Positions 28,892-34,334 of a stretch of 34,334 bases of DNA are shown piece after piece. Each line of letters starts with the position of its first letter. Position 1 is the stretch's first letter. The notes beneath the pieces were generated by a model. The model saw nothing but the letters and a program-made list of their open reading frames with translations. It searched no databases and had not been told where the DNA came from. Source of the stretch: an uncultured Bacteroidota bacterium (GTDB lineage: Bacteria; Bacteroidota; Bacteroidia; UKL13-3); NCBI GenBank assembly GCA_903927505.1, contig CAIYNF010000168.1:1-34334 (forward strand), in the 5' to 3' direction. Both the position numbers and the translations under genes were made by a program.

Positions 28892-29500
28892 TTATTTCCC
28901 TGTTTTTTCGCCAATTTTAATCATCGCAAAAATCGAATAATTAATCATGTCCATTAAATTACTATCTACGCCTTCGCTTGCCAAAGTTTTTCCATCATTG
29001 TCAATTATTTGGTGCATGCGGTTTACGCGCATCAATAGCATATCTGTAAATGTACTAACCAGCATATCGCGCCAAATCTCTCCGTAATCGTGGTTTTTCT
29101 GTTCCATCAAACTTTTAGTAAGCGCAACCTGTTTATCATAAACTTGCAACAGATCTGAAGCGCCAAGTTCTTTGTTTTTCAAAGTTTCCTCTAACTGAAT
29201 AAGTCCCATGATGCAATAGTTAATAATGCCCATCCATTCAGATTCAACGCCTTCATCTATTTTTTGGTGGCCATTTTCTTCAATGGTTCTAATTCGGGTT
29301 GCCTTAATATATATTTGGTCTATCAAACTAGATACACGCATAATGCGCCAGCTTGGACCATAATCTTGGTTCTTCTTCTCAAAGATGGCCCTGCAATGGG
29401 CAATAATGGCATCGTATTGGGTGCTGGTTTGATTAATCAAGGTGATTGTATTTACTTTGTTCAAACGCAAAAATAAGGGAGGAGCTGCAATTGCAAACAT
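28892..29500 (-). CDS. DUF1599 domain protein (duplicated nucleotide-modification-associated domain)
   Basis: Two repeats visible: 'IFEKKNQDYGPSWRIMRVSSLIDQIYIKATRI...MGIINYCIMGLIQL' and 'LMEQKNHDYGEIWRDMLVSTFTDMLLMRVNRM...MDMINYSIFAMIKI'. Start codon uncertain. Confidence 0.82.
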   Translation of the reverse strand: MFAIAAPPLFLRLNKVNTITLINQTSTQYDAIIAHCRAIFEKKNQDYGPSWRIMRVSSLIDQIYIKATRIRTIEENGHQKIDEGVESEWMGIINYCIMGLIQLEETLKNKELGASDLLQVYDKQVALTKSLMEQKNHDYGEIWRDMLVSTFTDMLLMRVNRMHQIIDNDGKTLASEGVDSNLMDMINYSIFAMIKIGEKTGK

Positions 29501-30336
29501 TATTAAGTAAAAATTCAATAAATTGTAAGGGAAACTTAATTTCTTTTGATGAACCAAAAGTGATGGGGATACTTAATATAACGCCCGATAGCTTTTATGA
29601 GGGGAGTCGTTTTAAGGATGAAAATAAAATTTTGTTAAAAGTAGAACAGATGCTTTTAGCAGGTGCTACTTTTATTGATATTGGTGGTCAATCTACTCGT
29701 CCGGGCGCCATAGAAGTGGGGCAGGAGGAGGAACTTTCTAGGGTTTTACCTGCAATTCAGCAAATAAGCAAACAATTCCCTGAGGCGCTTATCTCAATTG
29801 ATACCTATTATGCCTCGGTTGCCAAAGCGGCCATTGAAAGTGGGGCAGCTATGGTAAATGATATTGCTGCGGGCGATAAGGACCCAACTATGTTTGCTAC
29901 GCTAGCTGAATTAAAGGTTCCCTATATCATGATGCACAAAAAAGGCAATCCTCAAAACATGCAACATGCGCCAGCATATGAAAATATTGTTTTAGAAATT
30001 GCTGCCTACTTTTCAAGAAAATTGGCAGAATTAAATGCTTTAGGAATTCCAGATATCATCCTCGATCCGGGTTTTGGATTTGGTAAAACCTTGGCACATA
30101 ATTATGAATTATTAAACAAATTGGATCATTTTAAAATCTTCGAATTGCCAATATTAGTGGGTGTTTCAAGGAAGTCGATGATTCAAAAGCTTTTGCAAGT
30201 TGATGCTGCCGAGGCCCTCAATGGAACTTCTGTTTTGCATACAATGGCATTAGTGAAAGGGGCAAAAATTTTGCGTGTTCATGATGTAAAAGAAGCCATG
30301 GAATGTGTTAAATTATACCAAGCAACTTTTGCGTAA
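29491..30336 (+). CDS. folP: Dihydropteroate synthase
   Basis: 'VMGILNITPDSFYEGSRF', 'GATFIDIGGQSTRPGA', 'DIILDPGFGFGKTLAHNYELL', 'LVGVSRKSMIQKLL'. TTG at 29491 suggested as start; ORF call begins at 29446. Confidence 0.95.
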   Translation: MQTLLSKNSINCKGNLISFDEPKVMGILNITPDSFYEGSRFKDENKILLKVEQMLLAGATFIDIGGQSTRPGAIEVGQEEELSRVLPAIQQISKQFPEALISIDTYYASVAKAAIESGAAMVNDIAAGDKDPTMFATLAELKVPYIMMHKKGNPQNMQHAPAYENIVLEIAAYFSRKLAELNALGIPDIILDPGFGFGKTLAHNYELLNKLDHFKIFELPILVGVSRKSMIQKLLQVDAAEALNGTSVLHTMALVKGAKILRVHDVKEAMECVKLYQATFA

Positions 30337-30406
30337 ATGCCACTCTCATTCCTTCTCTAAGCTAATTTCAATTGGCTTTTCCGTTTTTTTTAGTTAAAAT
30401 CGTATC

Positions 30407-31231
30407 ATGTTCAATTCCCACTTTGAATTATTTTCTTATAAAATAACGCCCATCAATGTCATAGATATTTTATTGGTGGTTTTCTTGTGCTTTCAACTTT
30501 TTAAACTTTTAAAAGGGAGTTTGGCCTTCAATATTTTAATTGGTTTAATTACCATTTATATGTTTTGGTTAGCGGTTCGCTATTTTGAAATGCCTTTAAT
30601 GTCGGGCGTTTTGGGAGAATTTGCTAAAGTTGGAATTATTGCGGTGCTCATTGTTTTTCAGCAAGAAATTAGAAAGTTTTTGTTGGTTATAGGCAATAGT
30701 TCCCTATTAGGAGAAAAGAAAAAATGGTGGAATATTTTCCCCTGGAGATGGAAAATTCAAGAAACCTTTCATACGCCTTTTGATGAAATTGTAGAGGCTT
30801 GTAGAGAATTAGCCGCGCAAAATGCAGGTGCTATTATTGTATTTCCCATCACTTCAGAAATGAAATTTATTGCTGCCAGCGGAGAGCCTATGGATTCTAT
30901 TATTTCCAAACGCTTGCTATTGGCTATTTTCAATAAAACAAGTCCTTTGCATGATGGTGCTGTTATTATATCGGGAGGAAAAATTAAAGCGGCCAATTGC
31001 GTATTGCCTGTGAGTGAAAATCCTACCATTATTAATAAATACGGACTGCGCCACCTTTCTGGCATTGGTATCACAGAGCAAACGGATGCCGTTTGTTTGG
31101 TAGTAAGTGAAGAAAAGGGAGCTATCAGTTATATCAAAGAGGGTAAAATAGAGGAAGGCTTATTGGCCGAAGAAATTATTGATAAACTCAATGAGCAATT
31201 TACCAAAGAAATGCTCACAATAGGGGAGTAG
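30407..31231 (+). CDS. cdaA: Diadenylate cyclase CdaA (DisA_N domain), membrane-bound
   Basis: N-terminal TM helices; 'LHDGAVIISGGKIKAANCVLPVSENPTIINKYGLRHLSGIGITEQTDAVCLVVSEEKGAIS' contains DGA and RHxxxxG-type DAC motifs. Confidence 0.94.
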   Translation: MFNSHFELFSYKITPINVIDILLVVFLCFQLFKLLKGSLAFNILIGLITIYMFWLAVRYFEMPLMSGVLGEFAKVGIIAVLIVFQQEIRKFLLVIGNSSLLGEKKKWWNIFPWRWKIQETFHTPFDEIVEACRELAAQNAGAIIVFPITSEMKFIAASGEPMDSIISKRLLLAIFNKTSPLHDGAVIISGGKIKAANCVLPVSENPTIINKYGLRHLSGIGITEQTDAVCLVVSEEKGAISYIKEGKIEEGLLAEEIIDKLNEQFTKEMLTIGE

Positions 31232-31233
31232 GC

Positions 31234-31725
31234 CTAACTTCTAAAATTCTCAAATTGCAAGGGCACATCAAAATCTTCGCCACGCAAATGCGCAATCATC
31301 TCCTGTAAATCGTCAATATTTTTACCATTTACACGCACTTGGTCATCATTAATGGCTGCCTGTAATTTTGGGTTTTTACCTTTTATATAATTGGTAATTT
31401 TTTTGGCTACTTCTTTTTCAATGCCCTCTTTTATTTTCATGTCTTGTAACATCAACCTGCCACTTGGCCTTGGTTCGGTGCTTAAATCCAATAGGCGAAC
31501 ATCTAATTGTTGCTTGCTAAACTTTCCTAAAATAATATCAATTAATGTTTGCAAAGCCATTTCCTGGCGGGCTTCCAACTTTATTAAATTCCCTTTTTTA
31601 TCCAATTCAATAGAACACATGTCATCTTTTAAATCATATCTGTTCAATAGTTCTTTTTTGGCGGTATTTACCGCATTGTCGATCTTCTGAAGATCCATTT
31701 TGTTAACAATATCAAAACTTGGCAT
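31234..31725 (-). CDS. yajQ: YajQ family nucleotide-binding protein
   Basis: 'MPSFDIVNKMDLQKIDNAVNTAKKELLNRYDLK', 'VRVNGKNIDDLQEMIAHLRGEDFDVPLQFENFR'. Confidence 0.95.
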   Translation of the reverse strand: MPSFDIVNKMDLQKIDNAVNTAKKELLNRYDLKDDMCSIELDKKGNLIKLEARQEMALQTLIDIILGKFSKQQLDVRLLDLSTEPRPSGRLMLQDMKIKEGIEKEVAKKITNYIKGKNPKLQAAINDDQVRVNGKNIDDLQEMIAHLRGEDFDVPLQFENFRS

Positions 31726-31781
31726 GTCTTTAAGTAAAATTTGACTAAAATAAATTGGCTTCTTGCATTAAATTGCAAAAG

Positions 31782-31789
31782 CAAATATA
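31782..31789 (-). promoter_or_regulatory. Candidate Bacteroidota -7 element (TATATTTG, minus strand) for yajQ
   Basis: CAAATATA on + strand, about 57 nt upstream of the yajQ start; no clear -33 TTTG. Confidence 0.35.
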
Positions 31790-31823
31790 GAAATTACTTA
31801 ATTGCATCATTTATTTTTTTATT

Positions 31824-32624
31824 ATGACGAACCAATTTCAATTAAAATTAGTCGCTTTTACTTTTGGTATGTTTGTTCTTTTTGCCCAAGGATGTGAACC
31901 AGAAGAAAACTTCCCTGCAGTTAGCATCAATCCATGGGATACTGTTACCAACTATCAAGGTTTAATTATCCCTACAGATGGCGGATCTATTGCCTTTAAT
32001 ATGAGTTATAATTACAAAGGTGAGGCAATCGTTTTTGGTTCGAAAAAATACAGCAATGCTGCAAACGACACCTTTACCATTAACGAATTGAAACATTATT
32101 TAACCAATGTTATTCTTACCAAAGCAGACGGGGAAACGCTTAATTTGGGGAATTATAATTTATTAGATGCCAAGGTGCCAGGCAGTCAAACTTTTACCCT
32201 AAAAAATATTCCAGCAGGAAATTATACAAAACTTTCTTTCCTTTTGGCTGTTGATAGTGCTAAGAACCATGGTGGCTTGCAAGAAGGTGCTTTGGATCCT
32301 GCTTATGGCATGTTTTGGACTTGGAGTACAGGCTATATTTTTTACCGCATCAATGGCGGAACGAATGCTGGTCAGAACTACTCCTTTGATTTGGGTGGCG
32401 ACGAAAACTTGCCAGACGTTTCTTTGGATTTGAAAGCCTATAAATTGAAAGCGGTAAATGCTAAATTAGCCTTGGCAATGGATGTAAATGAAATGTTCCA
32501 AAATCCAAACCTATTTAGCTTTAAAACAGATGGATATATCATTCATAGCAATATTGATCCAGCAGGCAAAAAATTGGCAGACAACATGAAAGACATGGTT
32601 CAAATACTTACACTATTGCCATAA
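31824..32624 (+). CDS. MbnP family lipoprotein
   Basis: Lipoprotein signal 'FVLFAQGCEPE'; 'FTINELKHYLTNVILTKADGET', 'GALDPAYGMFWTWSTGYIFYRINGG' typical of MbnP family. Confidence 0.85.
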   Translation: MTNQFQLKLVAFTFGMFVLFAQGCEPEENFPAVSINPWDTVTNYQGLIIPTDGGSIAFNMSYNYKGEAIVFGSKKYSNAANDTFTINELKHYLTNVILTKADGETLNLGNYNLLDAKVPGSQTFTLKNIPAGNYTKLSFLLAVDSAKNHGGLQEGALDPAYGMFWTWSTGYIFYRINGGTNAGQNYSFDLGGDENLPDVSLDLKAYKLKAVNAKLALAMDVNEMFQNPNLFSFKTDGYIIHSNIDPAGKKLADNMKDMVQILTLLP

Positions 32625-32630
32625 TTTTAA

Positions 32631-33719
32631 ATGATAAAAAACGGGTATTATTTCTTCTTTCTTTTATTCCTTTTGGGTGCTTGTAAAAAAGAGCCTGTAT
32701 TGGGCGATTCCTATGCCTATAACCCAGAACCATTCGCACTTGCCATACCTACCAATTTAGGTTGGTCTACATTCCCTATTCCTGCAGATAATCCCATTAC
32801 GCAAGCAGGCGTGGAACTTGGCAAAAAGCTCTTTTTCGACCCCATACTTTCTGCAAACAATGTCCAAAGTTGTGGTTCTTGTCACATGCAAGCACATGCC
32901 TACGCAGATACAAATAGGTATAGCAGCGGCGCTTTTGGCGATATTGGACAACGCAATGCGCCGCCCCTGTTTAATTTGGCTTGGGCAGAAAAATACAACA
33001 ATACCAATCACCGTTTCTTTTGGGATGGTGGTGCCAACGATTTAGAACGACAAGCCATTGGGCCTATTTTGAACCCAATTGAAATGGCCAATAAGAGTTT
33101 GTTTGATGTGGTGTCACGCTTACAAGCGCATCCGCTTTACCCGCAATTATTTAGAAAAGCTTTTGGTTCGGATAGTATTACAACATTAAAATTGGCAAAA
33201 GCGCTTACCCAATATGAAAGAACACTTATTTCTGGCAATTCTAATTGGGATAAAGCCGAGCGCAGGCAAAGGCTCAGAACACAAAGTGAAATTAATGGGA
33301 TGATTATTTTTAGTACCGAAAAAGGGGATTGTTTTCATTGTCATGGTAACCTCAACTCGCCCTATTTTACAGATTTTGGCTTTCACAACAATGGCTTAGA
33401 TGCTACCCCTACTGATAGTGGTTTATTTAGAATTACCGGTGTGCCGAGCGATTTTGGAAATTTTAAAACCCCTTCTTTAAGAAATATTTCATTTACTGCG
33501 CCTTATATGCATGATGGCAGGTTTAAGACGCTCATGGAAGTGATAGAATTTTATAATTCGGGTACGCAAAATTCGCCTACTGTAGATCCTTTTATCAGCA
33601 AAAATTTCCCTAAAGGCGGACTCAATTTAACCCCTCAAGACAAGCTCGATTTACTGAATTTTTTACTTTCATTGAACGATTCTGATTTTGTTTCAGAAAA
33701 ATCCTTAAAACTTCCTTAA
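32631..33719 (+). CDS. Di-heme cytochrome c peroxidase / MbnH-like lipoprotein
   Basis: Two CxxCH motifs (CGSCH, CFHCH); 'GKKLFFDPILSANNVQSCGSCH', 'FKTPSLRNISFTAPYMHDGRFKTLMEVIEFYN'. 6 nt after the MbnP gene. Confidence 0.9.
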   Translation: MIKNGYYFFFLLFLLGACKKEPVLGDSYAYNPEPFALAIPTNLGWSTFPIPADNPITQAGVELGKKLFFDPILSANNVQSCGSCHMQAHAYADTNRYSSGAFGDIGQRNAPPLFNLAWAEKYNNTNHRFFWDGGANDLERQAIGPILNPIEMANKSLFDVVSRLQAHPLYPQLFRKAFGSDSITTLKLAKALTQYERTLISGNSNWDKAERRQRLRTQSEINGMIIFSTEKGDCFHCHGNLNSPYFTDFGFHNNGLDATPTDSGLFRITGVPSDFGNFKTPSLRNISFTAPYMHDGRFKTLMEVIEFYNSGTQNSPTVDPFISKNFPKGGLNLTPQDKLDLLNFLLSLNDSDFVSEKSLKLP

Positions 33720-33722
33720 TTG

Positions 33723-33753
33723 TTTGCTTTTTTTCTGAGATATCTTATATTTG
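33723..33753 (+). promoter_or_regulatory. Bacteroidota sigma-ABfr-type promoter TTTG-N19-TATATTTG
   Basis: TTTG at 33723..33726, 19-nt spacer, TATATTTG at 33746..33753, 63 nt upstream of the ATG at 33817; fits TTTG-N17-23-TAnnTTTG. Confidence 0.65.
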
Positions 33754-33816
33754 ATTCATATAATTTCGTAATGAATCCTCTTTTTTTACGAATTCAAATT
33801 GAATAATTATTATCAA

Positions 33817-34334
33817 ATGAAAAAACAAATACACTTTAAGTTGTTGTTTGCAATGCTCCTTTTCCTAGGATTTAGCAATGTTTACGGCCAGTATTGTACT
33901 ACTGTTGGTGCTAGTTCCACGGGTGATGAAGACATCGCAAATGTTACATTGGTTGGTTCTTTTGGAACACAAATTAACAATTCAACCACCTGTTATGCTA
34001 CGGTACCGCAGTATGTAGATTTCACTTCTACATTGCCAGGTGTTTCCCTAATTCCTGGAAATTCTTACACCATTTCGGTAACCCTTACCCAATGTTTAGC
34101 AACGTTTTATGGTAACTCTTGTAATGTGTGGATTGATTGGAACAGGGATTTTACCTTTGACATGACAACTGAGTTGGTTTGTAATTTGGTTGCAGGACCA
34201 AGTGTTTTTCCAAGTACACATACCTTTACATTTACAGTTCCTCCAGGAGCAACGCTTGGTGTTTCAAGAATGCGTTTATCACAAATGGAGGGCGGTACAG
34301 CTGCTTCAATTCTACCTTGTGCTACCACAACTTG
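33817..34334 (+). CDS. Secreted GEVED-domain-like protein, 3'-truncated by window edge
   Basis: Signal peptide 'MKKQIHFKLLFAMLLFLGFSNVYGQYC'; 'YTISVTLTQCLATFYGNSCNVWIDWNRDFTFDMTTELV...FTFTVPPGATLGVSRMRLS'. Read in frame to the last base. Confidence 0.8.
   Translation, partial: MKKQIHFKLLFAMLLFLGFSNVYGQYCTTVGASSTGDEDIANVTLVGSFGTQINNSTTCYATVPQYVDFTSTLPGVSLIPGNSYTISVTLTQCLATFYGNSCNVWIDWNRDFTFDMTTELVCNLVAGPSVFPSTHTFTFTVPPGATLGVSRMRLSQMEGGTAASILPCATTT

Noticed and set aside
1-34334. CRISPR array, prophage, transposon or tRNA/rRNA genes
   Set aside because: No regularly spaced direct repeats, transposase-like ORFs, phage structural genes or tRNA-like arms were seen on either strand.

Overview
AT-rich bacterial chromosomal window, Bacteroidota-like by gene content, gene order and TAnnTTTG-type promoters. 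It holds about 30 mostly complete genes, truncated at both ends. Recognisable housekeeping genes are hutU, tpiA, plsY, clpS, an rsmH-type gene, rpmE2 (L31 type B), an HU gene, aroK, folP, cdaA, yajQ and scoA. Accessory content: a MarR-YceI pair; a putative metal-uptake locus (His/Cys-rich small protein, ZnuD-like TonB receptor, lipoprotein); an MbnP-MbnH pair; a secreted DNA/RNA endonuclease with a C-terminal Cys/His tail; and a 1458-aa exported protein of unknown function. No tRNA, rRNA, CRISPR array, transposase or prophage gene was recognised. The strongest unexplained signals are: (1) a 10-bp palindrome, GGTTCGAACC, present in at least five exact copies where base composition predicts about 0.01; (2) a two-gene, 4-nt-overlapping cassette of a PLP C-S-lyase-like enzyme and an FAD-monooxygenase / DsbA-like (CSTC) / wHTH-like fusion protein; (3) a 15-bp-stem inverted repeat immediately upstream of the 1458-aa gene; (4) a 12-bp palindrome upstream of marR. 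All functional assignments come from reading the sequence by eye; no database search was run.
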